64,000 nucleotides of DNA from Dichetophora obliterata (taxonomy: Eukaryota; Arthropoda; Insecta; Diptera; Sciomyzidae), in contig OY986439.1 of assembly GCA_963920525.1 (NCBI GenBank), forward strand, positions 46,102,982 through 46,166,981, written 5' to 3'. Both the position numbers and the translations under genes were made by a program. How positions within the stretch are numbered: position 1 is the stretch's first letter; each line of letters starts with the position of its first letter. The notes below the pieces were generated by a model. The model was given only the letters and a program-made list of their open reading frames with translations, had not been told where the DNA came from and ran no database searches. Shown here piece by piece: positions 10,978 to 21,340 of this stretch.

Positions 10978-11016
10978 CACAGTGCGTCGTCCCAGTACAT
11001 CGATGGGACAAAAATA
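10978..11016 (+). repeat. RSS-like terminal sequence: heptamer, 23-bp spacer, nonamer-like
   Basis: CACAGTG (10978-10984) equals the V(D)J heptamer. Exactly 23 bases follow (10985-11007), then ACAAAAATA (11008-11016), which matches the nonamer ACAAAAACC at its first seven positions. Transib terminal repeats are known to resemble recombination signals. It lies 536 bp beyond the stop codon of the RAG1-like gene, where the 3' terminal repeat would be expected. Confidence 0.55.
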
Positions 11017-11100
11017 GAAGGAGTCGTCCTAGGGTAATAAAATTTGGCACAAGTCCCTAATATAATAGAATTAAGAAAATTTCAAAGTATCGACAAAATT

Positions 11101-11529
11101 GGCCACGCCCATCGCCCACCGCCCATACAAACCTAAATTATTTATGGCTGTAAAAATTGAACTATTGCCACAAATTTCATGAAAATCGTTTGAAATGCAT
11201 ATTTATGCAACACCTTTTAAAAAAAAATCATTTCATCAATATTGGCCACGCCCATCGCCCACCGCCCATACAAACCTAAATTATTTATGGCTGTAAAAAT
11301 TGAACTATTGCCACAAATTTCATGAAAATCGTTTGAAATGCATATTTATGCAACACCTTTTAAAAAAAAATCATTTCATAAATATTGGCCACGCCCATCG
11401 CACACCGCCCATACAAACCGAAACTATTTTTGGCTGTAGAAATTGAACTATTGCGTCAAACTTAATGAAAATTGACTCAAGAGCATATTTATGTACCACC
11501 TTTGAAAAAAGAAACTTTCATCAACATTT
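11101..11529. repeat. Three tandem 143-bp repeats
   Basis: Units start at 11101, 11244 and 11387 with GGCCACGCCCATCGC. The first two are almost identical and the third has diverged. They fill the space between the transposase stop (11553) and the proposed element end, so they would lie in the 3' UTR. The word CCACGCCCA also recurs at 47940-48500 in another element. Confidence 0.85.
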
Positions 11530-11552
11530 AATAAAATTATCATATATTGGAA

Positions 11553-13771
11553 CTACTCTTCGGAAGACTTTTCGGAAGAAGATACTTCTAATGTATGACA
11601 TTGCTCATTTTCATCATCACAATCACTATTTAATATATATTTTGAAATATCTACAATATTTTCCCTTTTACTGGGAATAGCGTTATGCCTGTAAGAACTG
11701 ATCAATGTATCTGACATTATTATTAGCTGGGTCATTAAATCCTTATTGGTGTTTTCACGTGAATTTTTTCTTGTATGGGACAAACGATTCTTTCGAATAA
11801 TTTTATGGTTGGCTTCAAGTGCTTCCTCAGATAAAGAACCTGTAATGAAAGTATCGTTAATATTGTTTTCGGAAAAAAAAATTAATATTTAAAGTACCTA
11901 TTGGTAATTCAAAATAATTAATTACATCAGAACCGTGGATTAGTACTTTGTGCACACTACTCGGCATGTAGTACCATCCGTACAGTATCAAATACTTATT
12001 CCTTGTTATTCTAAGGAGTTCCTTAAAAGTATCCTTATTAATTTCCATGCCACAGGATAGGACTCTCAGTATTACCCCAAAGTATTCAATCAGTTCTTTA
12101 TCGACACCAGTTATATCTGCCGTCAATTGGCTATCAGAAAAAAATCGACGAGCAGTATTTCCATCGTTGGTAGTACCACAACCCGACTTAACCATGTCTA
12201 TTAACAGACCAGTGTTTTCCCTAAACTGTCTTTGAATTCTGGTTTTGGTGGCAAGATATTCTTCTTTATTGTCTTTTCCTACACGCCATTTTTTAAAGGG
12301 AAGCCGATATGCAATATGTAAAATGCATTCTAGAAATCGTATCCAACAGTGAAGGGAAGAAAGGCCAAATTTGTACGCATCAACATTTGGAATATATTTC
12401 GTATTTAGGTTGTTCATTTCGGTTGGTTTCGCATTACAAATGAAACACCTACTGCACGAATTCGTATTTGTGAGTACATTAGCGACTGCACCATCTATCA
12501 TAGTGCAATGCATTTGAAAGAAAACTTCAAAAACCATAGACTTTCTTTCAACAACGGCGCACTCGAGTTTTTCAAATTTTTCTGTTATTATTTTGTATTC
12601 ATCACGGATGAGTTGAGGATTTTCTTTCGCACAGCAAAATTTTATAGGTCTGCAGTATCTGGTTGATGATGGTGTTGCATTAGACCAAACAACTTCTCCC
12701 GATATCATATTCAACAACCTTCACATATATAACAAAATATTTTGAATATGTATATGTATAAAAACAAATATTTATTTAATAAACTTACTTGATCGGAACA
12801 AAAGCAATAACAAACATAAATTCATCAGAGTTTTCAACGTTACAAAATGTTTGTTTGAAGCGGCTATGACCAGAACTTCCATCCATTCCCCACTTTCCAA
12901 TTAACTGAAGTGTATTTAGGCCTTGCGGTATATCGCACTGATCCAAAATTCCCTCTACAGTTTTGCACATTATCGTCTTCACATCGACCTCAGCAGAAGT
13001 TTCGGATGCGTTTATGGTCGGCACTAAATTTTGTTTTAACATTCGCAATGTATATAGGGAAGGAAAGCAGTTTGGGTGCAAGTCGTTAATTGTATTTCGT
13101 AAAACATTGTACTTTCTCTCAGAGAGATCTAAGTCCAAACATAAGGCGAGTGCTTTGGGTGGCGTTAAGCAATTCTCCTCTTCTTTTCTACATCCTCGCT
13201 TTAGTTTTTGAATGGCATATTCCAGCTCCTCTAAAGAATATTTGGCAATTAACTCGGAAGCTCTACGATTCTTGGATTTTTTTGACGACTTCGCAAAATT
13301 TTTTTTTGGCCTGCCGCGTTTAGTTATTGGGGTTCTTTTTGTTGGTGAAGGTGTCATGTCAGTATTTTCTGCACAACTGTTTGTTGGTTCGACTAAGCCT
13401 TCCGGGGATATATCCATTGGTTGTGAATTAACCTTACTAGTGCCATGGTTGGCAGGTTGCTATTGAATAAGTATTAATTTTAAATATTAACTCAGCTTTA
13501 AACGTTCATGTCAACTTACATGATCCAAATCCAAAAAAGTCTCATTCAACCAATTGGAATATTTTTGTTCAAAATACACTTTATTTCTCTTGCACTCATT
13601 CCAGTATTTATCCATTTTACAATGAAAGCGCTGTATTTTAAGTACCAGCCTGTCTTTTTCAATAGTAACTTTACCCACTTTCTGCTCAATAAATGAATGT
13701 AAAGTAGACACTTTTTTATTTTTCTTTGCTGACATCCAGCAAACAATTAAATTGCAATTTTTTAATAACAT
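11553..13771 (-). CDS. Transib/RAG1-like transposase, four exons, apparently intact
   Basis: A DDE recombinase of the family that gave rise to RAG1; it would cut and move the Transib element. Exons (minus strand): 13771-13520, 13459-12789, 12718-11898, 11839-11553. Introns of 60, 70 and 58 nt have GTAAGT, GTAAGT and GTACTT donors and TAG, AAG and CAG acceptors. The sum, 2031 nt, is an exact 676 codons plus stop, usual for Transib. Catalytic residues by alignment from memory with RAG1: D277 in WGMDGSSGH (RAG1 D600), D383 in TMIDGAVAN (D708) and E590 in LSEEALEANHK (E962). Also seen: zinc pair CFIC (399-402), LSSLHCWIRFLECILHIAY, GTTNDGNTARRFF and SSVHKVLIHG, all with RAG1 counterparts. The last intron must be removed to join LPIG to SLSEEALE, which supports real splicing. 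A lysine-rich stretch (TKRGRPKKN) in exon 2 may be a nuclear signal. The start could instead be Met13. No stop or frameshift seen. Confidence 0.85.
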
Positions 13772-14400
13772 TTTTACAAAAATTCACTTGCACTGACCAA
13801 CTTTGCATTGAAATAATAACGTGACGTCAAAATGTAAACATATCTAACCCATAATAACATAACATGCAGCATACGAATGAAGAAATAGAAAAGAATTTGA
13901 AAACATAAACAAACTTTGTAATGAGAACCACACCTGTTAAGCCAATGTTACTAAATCAGTAGTAGGTTATGTGGCAAATGAGCACCACTGAACTAGATAC
14001 ATGAGACAAAACAACAACTTTATGAAACAAAACATAATTCAGTAAGACAGTTAAAATGACCGGTCAGTGGATGAAGGGTTTAATGTGCTGCTGATAACAA
14101 ATCACTAATCGTCAACCGAGCTGAGTTCAAATCTCCTTCTGACTGATTAATTTTTTTGTACTGATAAAGATTTTACTGATTGTGTAACTTGTAAGATATA
14201 ACAAATTTTCGAAATTAATAAAAAAAGTCATACTGCAATCAAATCCTACAATTACGACTAACAACTTTAATTAAAAACACAATTTCATACTAAAGCTTTT
14301 AGCGACTTATCATAACATAGTTTATGAAAAATATATGTATTGAATAACAATTTCTCACACAAAAACCGATGTTTTGGGCTTTAAAAAAAAATTTTTTTTT
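13772..14400. other. Upstream flank of the Transib gene; weak tRNA-like relic
   Basis: No ORF. It should hold the transposase promoter and the second terminal repeat, but neither is identified. Around 14055-14150 the words CTGATAACA and GAGTTCAAATCTC look like an eroded tRNA-derived SINE head. This is weak. Confidence 0.3.
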
Positions 14401-15050
14401 CAAGTTTGTGCACTTTTTTTTCCTTTGGTTTTTTTTTATTGTAAAGATAACGGCTTCTTATTTCTTTTTCATTAATAAAATTTTAGGGAGCTTTTGAAAA
14501 AAAATTTTGGCGGACGTCTAAACTTTTTCAATTTTTCGGTTTTTTAAAAGAAAAATACTCAATATTACAGCCAACTTTTAAATAGTTATTTTCACGATAT
14601 TTAAAAATAAAATAATAGATGTTTTGAACAGTAATAAAACATTTTAAAAACAGAAAATATTTTGCAATTATCTGAAAAAATCAATTTTTTATGAATTTTT
14701 TCGCATTGCACCGAAAAGGCCAAAATGAAAAAATCCATTTTAGACATTTTTACAGAATTTGCTTTTGCACATTTGTGCACTTTTTTTTTGGTTTTTTTTT
14801 TTTTATTTTGCAGCTATGGCTTCAAACTTTGTTTGGAAAAAATAAAATTTTAGGGAGCTTTAAAAAAAAACATTTTATTTTCCACGAAACTTTGAACATT
14901 TTTATGTTTTTCATCCAAAAACACAACATTTGTACTAAATTTTTTAAAATAAAATTGCAGAATTTTGTAAAAGTAGAAATTTTGTATTTTTTTAAATATT
15001 GTTTAAAAGCATTTAAAAAAATTGACTCAATTCCCTTTTAAAATGAGCTC
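14400..15050. repeat. Diverged direct duplication, about 365-bp period
   Basis: The string TTTGTGCAC followed by T-runs, then AAAATTTTAGGGAGCTTT, occurs near 14405-14495 and again near 14772-14862. Long homopolymer runs of T and A dominate. The open frame at 14691-15041 is a composition artefact. Confidence 0.55.
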
Positions 15051-15239
15051 CCTGCAATCATTTCCGTACTTCTACCAAATATAAGTTTTTCAATTCGTGT
15101 ACTTTAAGCAAAAACCCATTGACTTCGGCACCCCTAGCGGATACAAAAAGCGGTAAACTCGGTCACTTTTATGTTATTTCTTTTAGTTGGTTTGTTTGAT
15201 TAACAAATATACTAAAAAGGGACAAGAGTTCAAAAATTT

Positions 15240-15710
15240 GGAAAATATCGATTTTTGTCCACCTTCGAAGCAGTGTGCACTGGTGCGTTGTCATAGTGGA
15301 AGATTACTTTTTTCTTCTCCAATTGCGGCAATTTTTGCATCAAATCAATCTTAAATCAAACAGCTGTAAAAAATATTTACCAGTGATCGTTTTACCCTTT
15401 TCAATGTTATCGATGCAAATGACAGACCTACTTCGACCTTCCTTGGGACACGTTCACATCGTCAAACACTTCTTTAAACACTTCTTTGAACTTTTTCATT
15501 TACAAATATTCATGTTAAATGTGATGTTGAGATGCCTACAGTCTCAGCCATCTCACGCACTTTCATTCTCCGATCGTCCAAAATCATTTTTTTGATTTTA
15601 TCGAAAATTTCTGTCCTGATGACTTCTTTTGAGCGAAATGAGCTATGAGCGTCACTTTTGTTGGTACGACCACAACGGAATTTGAACCTTTTCTTAACCA
15701 TTAAAATTGA
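15240..15710 (-). pseudogene. Mariner transposase remnant (N-terminal to catalytic region)
   Basis: Minus-strand pieces, 5' to 3': RSKEVIRTEIFDKIKKMI then LDDRRMKVREMAETVGIST (about 15645-15525), a helix-turn-helix block typical of mariner. Next come GKTITGKYFLQLFD (about 15395-15355) and KKKVIFHYDNAPVHTASK (about 15310-15255) with the second catalytic Asp in DNAPVH. Frameshifts lie between pieces and the middle of the protein is shortened. Homology ends near 15240. Because it has its own DNAPVH block, it is not simply the missing half of the 10674-10977 fragment. Confidence 0.78.
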
Positions 15711-16140
15711 TGGCACCAACCCAGCAAAAAAAGTGATTCCAAAAGAAGGTAAAGCGGAAGGGAAAGTCTTGAATTCCATCCCTACAACTTTTATACCCAG
15801 AAGGCATTCCTTTAACATACGCATGTCATTGGGAGGAAGGAATGCTTTCCTTAGTCTTCTCTAGAAGTTCTTCCAGAAGTTTTTCAATGGAAGATTTCTT
15901 TAAATCTTTCAATGAAAGGATTCTAGCAGGTGTTTTTCAGGAGAACTTTAAGAAGGCATTCCATAGAATGAATTCCGGTTTTTGGGTTAAAGGGTGGGGG
16001 GTATTAAGAATTTCAGATAAAATATCCCTTTTCCTGACTTTCATGGCATTTTGGTGTTGGAAGTTTTTGGAGGTTTCTAAAATCCTACGGAAAATATCTA
16101 AAGTATATATTATTATTATTTATAATTTCTTTTTACTTTA
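15711..16140. repeat. Non-coding repeat with TTCCAGAAG / GGCATTCC words
   Basis: It starts near ACCCAGCAAAAAAAGTGATT and adjoins the mariner remnant. It repeats short motifs (AAGGCATTCC at 15800 and 15954; GAAGTTCTTCCAGAAG). The open frame at 15842-16141 has no domain. It is probably a non-autonomous insertion, but no end pair was found. Confidence 0.35.
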
Positions 16141-17380
16141 ATTGAATTCAAATGCTGTTGTAACATCTTCCAGAAATTTCGAAAGAAAAATACCCCTAAA
16201 TAAATCTGCAGCACAAATATTATATTTTAACATTTTTTCATTAAAATCATAACATACTCTTTTAAATAAAATGTTTGAATTATTTTAGTATTTGCTTGAT
16301 TGACGTTTTTAGAGCAATTTTTTTTACAGACTTCAACTAATGTAGAAACTAATTAATTTATTTTTTATGTAATGAATTTGATTTTTTTTATGTAATGAAT
16401 TTGATGTATTGATATATTTAGATGCATTGTTGTAATAAGCCTTTTTTGTAAATTGTCCAAAATTATTTAAAATGCAATTAATTTTTTCCATGGTATGAAT
16501 CTAAACACAATTAAGTGAGTAACGCTTTGTCCTTATCTGTTGACATTACAATTTGGAAGTCGAAAAAAATTAGTTATCAGTCAACCATGTGTTTTAAAGT
16601 TGCTGTCATTTTAATAAGCGTTAAGAATGTCAAAAAAATTTCTACAAAAAATTGATTTATATGCGTCGCTTAATGAAAATAAAAAAAAAAGTTCTCACAA
16701 TTTGTACACCAGCAGCTCCTGATTCGCCAAGAACATGTAACGTTTCGATATATATGGCAACGTTGTGCTGCACTTTGCAACGTGGGAAAATACGGAACTT
16801 GTCTCTGAACTGCGTAGCAACCAACATTCGGAGGCCACAAAACAAGGCACTCGTAAAGAATAATATTTATTAATTTTGCTAGCATGTTGCGTGTTTAATT
16901 AGAGTCTTTGCATATTATTGCAGATAAAAAAAATTATTCTTACTGTAGAGTAGCATTTAACTTCAACAATATATGAATTATGTGGGCGTTTTAAATAGTA
17001 ATTGATAATTATTTTATAGGTGTGGAATAAAATAATGAAAGCTGTTCTGTTGACTATCTCAGAATTAATTAACCTATAAAACTTTTCTGATAGAGTGTTG
17101 TCTTAAACTAATTAATTATTATTATTTAATTAAAAATGAATTCATTTTAAAATTTTAGAGAGCCAGAACATTTTGTATAATATGCTTTCCAGTAGTATAT
17201 GTAATCACTCCGAAATTGTAGCAAAGAAACTTACTAGTCCTTTTGTTTTAGAGGTCACTTGGCACAGTGGTTAAGCGTTCACTTTGGTCAAGGGGGTCAT
17301 GAACAAGCAAACACTAAATGCTCTGATATCGAGATAGCAATGAGTTTTGAGAAAAAATTAATTAATTTTATATGAATAAT
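16141..17380. other. AT-rich spacer
   Basis: A short direct duplication (TTTTTTTATGTAATGAATTTGAT) lies at about 16362-16406. A GC-richer patch at 16700-16850 has no recognisable protein. A possible eroded tRNA-like A box (TGGCACAGTGG) is at about 17258, without a B box. Confidence 0.35.
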
Positions 17381-17395
17381 ATCGTATCTTCATAC

Positions 17396-17423
17396 ATGCT
17401 ATCATACAAATCTATGATAGCAT
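17396..17423. repeat. Perfect 11-bp stem hairpin
   Basis: ATGCTATCATA (17396-17406), a 6-nt loop, then TATGATAGCAT (17413-17423). It sits in a 90-bp patch rich in TATCATGCTA-like words (17395-17485). Confidence 0.6.
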
Positions 17424-17489
17424 CATCTTGCTATACTATATCAGCATATCATGCTATCATAACGCATCATCATAAATATCAGCATAAAA

Positions 17490-20400
17490 CTAAGACACAC
17501 AAAAAATTGTAAACAAATGTAATAAGTAAATTAAAAAAAAAATTAAATATTAAGACGCAGAATTTGAGGTTCGATATTGTATTTTAGATCAAACGTTAAC
17601 ATCGATATATGCTATCAGATTTTTTTTTAATAAATTAAGTCCCAACTACTGGCGTCCTGTCAATAAAAAATAGAATTTTTAGAATATCTATACAAAGAGC
17701 ATACTAAAAAATGTATATAGCAAATCTTTGTATGTAAACAATTAATAAAAAATTATGTTCAAGATTTAGTAGCAATTTTTTTTATATTTAAAAGCAATAA
17801 ACCATAAATGTTTGAATTTAAAATCGAATTATTTCTATTACATTTGACTTACATCAAGCCACTTGTTTGCACTCATTCTTTCCACTTGTTGTCAGTTTAA
17901 TTTTAACGCCATTCTTTAGACCAAATTAAGTGGAACTAATGACATTTGGTTTTTTTTTCATAATTCGTATGCTTCACTAATTCGATTAAAAGAAATATTA
18001 GTACACTCACACAACATTGTTTATTATTAAAATAATTAGACATAACAATAAGTTTGACATTCATAAGTATATTAACAAATATAATTGTTTTTGATCATCA
18101 ACAAATCAAATTAAAATATCAAAAACTTTTATACTAATAACATGTTAAAAAGGTGAATTAAATAAAACATAAAAAATATGCTCAGTACTATTTTCAAACT
18201 AATTAACATATATGAAAGTTATCTAATAAATATTTTGTTAAGTGCAAACATAATAGAACATGCAATTCTATATTTAAGTTGCATCGATAATGATGTTAAT
18301 TTTAATTGATTAAATTTTTAACAATTAAAATACACTTTTTCCAATTAGTTTCCAAGTGAATTATAAGAATATTTAAAAAGTCTTAGCTTTTGCGAAAGAT
18401 TAAATATTAATTCTTATTATCTGTGTTCTATAGTATATTCTTTTTATAAAGTTTTTAAGTCAGCAGCAACAACAATTGCACTCGGTCAGCTGTGAAAAAT
18501 TCAAGGTGTCTACTTTAGACACGTTCAACTGTGACAGCTTTGTTCATTTTTTTCCAGCTGTTGTCAAAGATTTTTCTATGGAATCTTTATGCACATTGTT
18601 TTTTTTTCTTTCAAGAAGCATTGAAAGAGTGTCAAGTAAATTATGTACGTTGCACATCATTTGGAAGTTTTTTCTTATTTTTTTTTTGTAATATATCGTG
18701 ACACAAGTCTTAAACAATAGTACTTTAACAAATTTTTGTAATATTAAGCAATTGAATACTGCCACAGAATGTCATCTTTAAATCACATATTTGTAATAGA
18801 TACAAATGGGGGGTGGTAATTAAATTATAACAATTTAACTTTTAAATCATTTAAGTTCTGTTTTAAGACACAAAAAGGAATCAAGCGATAGTTTTGAAGT
18901 CTTGTAGTTTTGAAAAATAACACCACGCGACAGGCATTCTGGTCAGGGTTAAACATTAGGCAATCCTTTTTTAAAAGAGGAGCTGATTCCAAATATTTTA
19001 AGTTATCGATAGTTTATAATTTTCAGTGAATTTCGAGAAGGCAATCCCATGTTATTGCAAACAAACCACGTTTTATTTATCATTCATGAATGATTATGAT
19101 TTAAATTAATAGTATTTTAAAGAAGAGGTAATTGAAATTCCTTTCATTTATTACTACATTATATTCCAATTGGATAGACATCTTAGGCTCTTTTAATTAA
19201 AACATTTGAATTTTTTATTTTTTTTTTAATTTTTCAAAAAATGGAAATGGAAAAAAAATCCATTAAAAAAATCGATTAATAAAAGCTACTAAAATCTCGA
19301 CTTTCTGGAAACGCATTGGGCTCTACAAGATAAATACCTATAAAGTATTTGTTTTGAAATAAACAATATTTTTTCCTCCGAATCTTGGTTATGAAAGCGA
19401 TGAGCATGGAAAAATATTTCACCCGGAAATGAAAAATATGGAGCGCTGATACACTGGCTACTGGAACGAGTCCTTGATTGCCGACTACGCATGGTTTCTC
19501 ATAAGAGAAACAGTAGTGTGGAGCTCTGCCCTAATTTTTAAGGTTTATGCGTTTGAAATTTTCCCATTAGACTCTCAATATATTGTATTTTTAAAAACCA
19601 TTAAAAAATAGATTTTTTAAAACTCTAGCACCAGACATACTGTATCTTTATGTATAAAGGCTGAATGAGGTGCAAGACACGGTAAGCAATACATTTTTCC
19701 ACATTTGTTTGTTCGTCTCTTTCACGACGTTCAGCCTTCGTTTCGCTATACGTAAAGCAGCAGTGGATATTTGAGACTATGCTTAAGCTGCTTAAACACA
19801 AAATTTAAAAAAAATAGATTTTTCCATTTTTACTTCGGAAGTTATTACTTTTGAATTTCGTGACAGATTTTTTAGAGTTGTAAGTCATTTTCTTCGTAAT
19901 AGAACAAACTATAATATAAAGTTATGAACTCATACAATTTCTTTAATTTTGATAACTTTGTAAGCAAACTTATGTTCCATTTTATGAAAATTTTTAAAAA
20001 GAAAATAAAAAATTAAAATATTTTAGTTAAACGACAATATAGTAACGAACGAAAAGTATTTCAATTACTTTAATTTAAAGTTACTTTTTTTTAAATCAAT
20101 TCATAAAAATGTATCTTATTTGCAATAATGTAAGAACACTTTTTCGAAATTCACTAAATATATCATCCTATCGATAACTTAAAAACGGTGTTACAGAATA
20201 ATTTTTAAAACTGATATTTTAAATAAGAGTATAAGAGTATTTTAATAAGTATATTTACATCTAAATTAACTGTTCAAACTTTCAAATCAGAACATTAGTT
20301 CCCTTCATCAGTAGAGAAGTTTTTGAGTTGCGAGACGGGTTGTGTTTATGAACTTGAACTACTTCAAAATCACAACATTCTTCATATCTGAAAGTTTAAA

Positions 20401-20800
20401 ATCTAATTTGAATTGTAGCTATTAGTTCATTATTTTCATCAAAAATTATCACTTATGTCAAAATTTAAATTTCACGAAAACAACATTAGTTTTGCGAATG
20501 TTCGAAAATTTTTGGGAGTTTTGAGACACTACTTGGAAACAATAAAAATAAAATTTGTTGGTGCTTTTCTTTATTCAAGATGGAAATGAAGAAAACTGAT
20601 ACAATTTTTTTGACGATGCAGTACAATTAATCCGATAAGCGTTGCATCCGTTGAACATATCGCTCATTTCGTGCAAGACCGCCACAACTCAAAATTTGGT
20701 TTTTTTGAGATAAATATTGTAATGGTGATTCGTTACAAGTTTGCACCCCGCACACTACGCCACTACCTTACTACACCACTGTACAGTCAACTCAGCCAAC
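17490..20800. other. Long AT-rich stretch without recognised genes
   Basis: No host exon, RNA gene or clear mobile element was recognised in 3.3 kb. Small open frames (for example 18476-18691 and 19289-19492) overlap antisense frames and lack domains. Confidence 0.4.
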
Positions 20801-20810
20801 AGCCAAACTC

Positions 20811-20829
20811 ACACACACACACACACACC
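20811..20829 (+). repeat. CA dinucleotide microsatellite
   Basis: Uninterrupted run of CA repeats within a CA-rich region. Confidence 0.8.
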
Positions 20830-21064
20830 CAGCACATTCAACGCAGCCAACAAGCCTACGTAAACCACACACAACAGCCAGACACGCTATAATTCCCAGA
20901 AGGTTTCTAGCAGCATATAAATAAGTAATGCGCATTGTGACAGACTTCGGCACGGCTCGAGAGCGTAGTACTTTGTTCCGTCGCTTACTTGTTGAAAACG
21001 ATAACAAGTCCGTTGCTTCAAAACGAGCTATCGCAAGGTGGCTCGTATTAATACATTTAGTTTT

Positions 21065-21175
21065 TTAAGTAGTTAGTGACTCATCACGTTTGCTTCGGCT
21101 TATCGGGAGTCTCGTTTTTTATATACTTATTAAGTAGTTAGTGACTCATCACGTTTGCTTCGGCCTATCTCGTTT
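21065..21175 (+). repeat. Tandem duplication, about 63-bp period
   Basis: AAGTAGTTAGTGACTCATCA followed by CGTTTGCTTCGGC occurs twice, the two copies separated by a short T-rich linker. Confidence 0.75.
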
Positions 21176-21340
21176 TTTATTTTTTTTTTTTGTGATGCCA
21201 CCACGTCGGTTTTTGTCAGACGATAGCCCGACGTACAGATATATACTTAGGAATTCTAGTATTTTGATGTTATTACACTATTGTTAAAATAAATACCAAG
21301 GCGCTTCACGCCATATACAGACATTTGTAAAGATATATAT

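Larger units (their letters stand above)
10978..13960 (-). mobile_element. Transib-family DNA transposon (right limit uncertain)
   Basis: Its 3' end is proposed at 10978, where the sequence starts CACAGTG, a Transib/RSS-type terminus, and interrupts mariner coding DNA. It contains a four-exon RAG1-like transposase gene (11553-13771) and three 143-bp tandem repeats. The partner end, expected as CACTGTG preceded by matching terminal sequence, was not found by eye between 13772 and 15000, so the upstream end is decayed, diverged or truncated. The limit of 13960 is arbitrary. Confidence 0.55.

Noticed and set aside
13785..13800. CACTTGCACTG as the second Transib end
   Set aside because: It differs from CACTGTG and lies only about 15 bp upstream of the first coding exon, leaving no room for a promoter and terminal repeat.
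14691..15041. 116-codon open frame
   Set aside because: Phenylalanine-, lysine- and leucine-rich translation of T and A runs within a duplicated non-coding repeat.
10674..15710. The two mariner fragments as halves of one element split by Transib
   Set aside because: Both contain their own version of the second catalytic Asp block and align to overlapping regions, so they are separate copies.
17250..17330. tRNA or SINE relic with TGGCACAGTGG
   Set aside because: Only an A-box-like word is present; no B box at the right distance.
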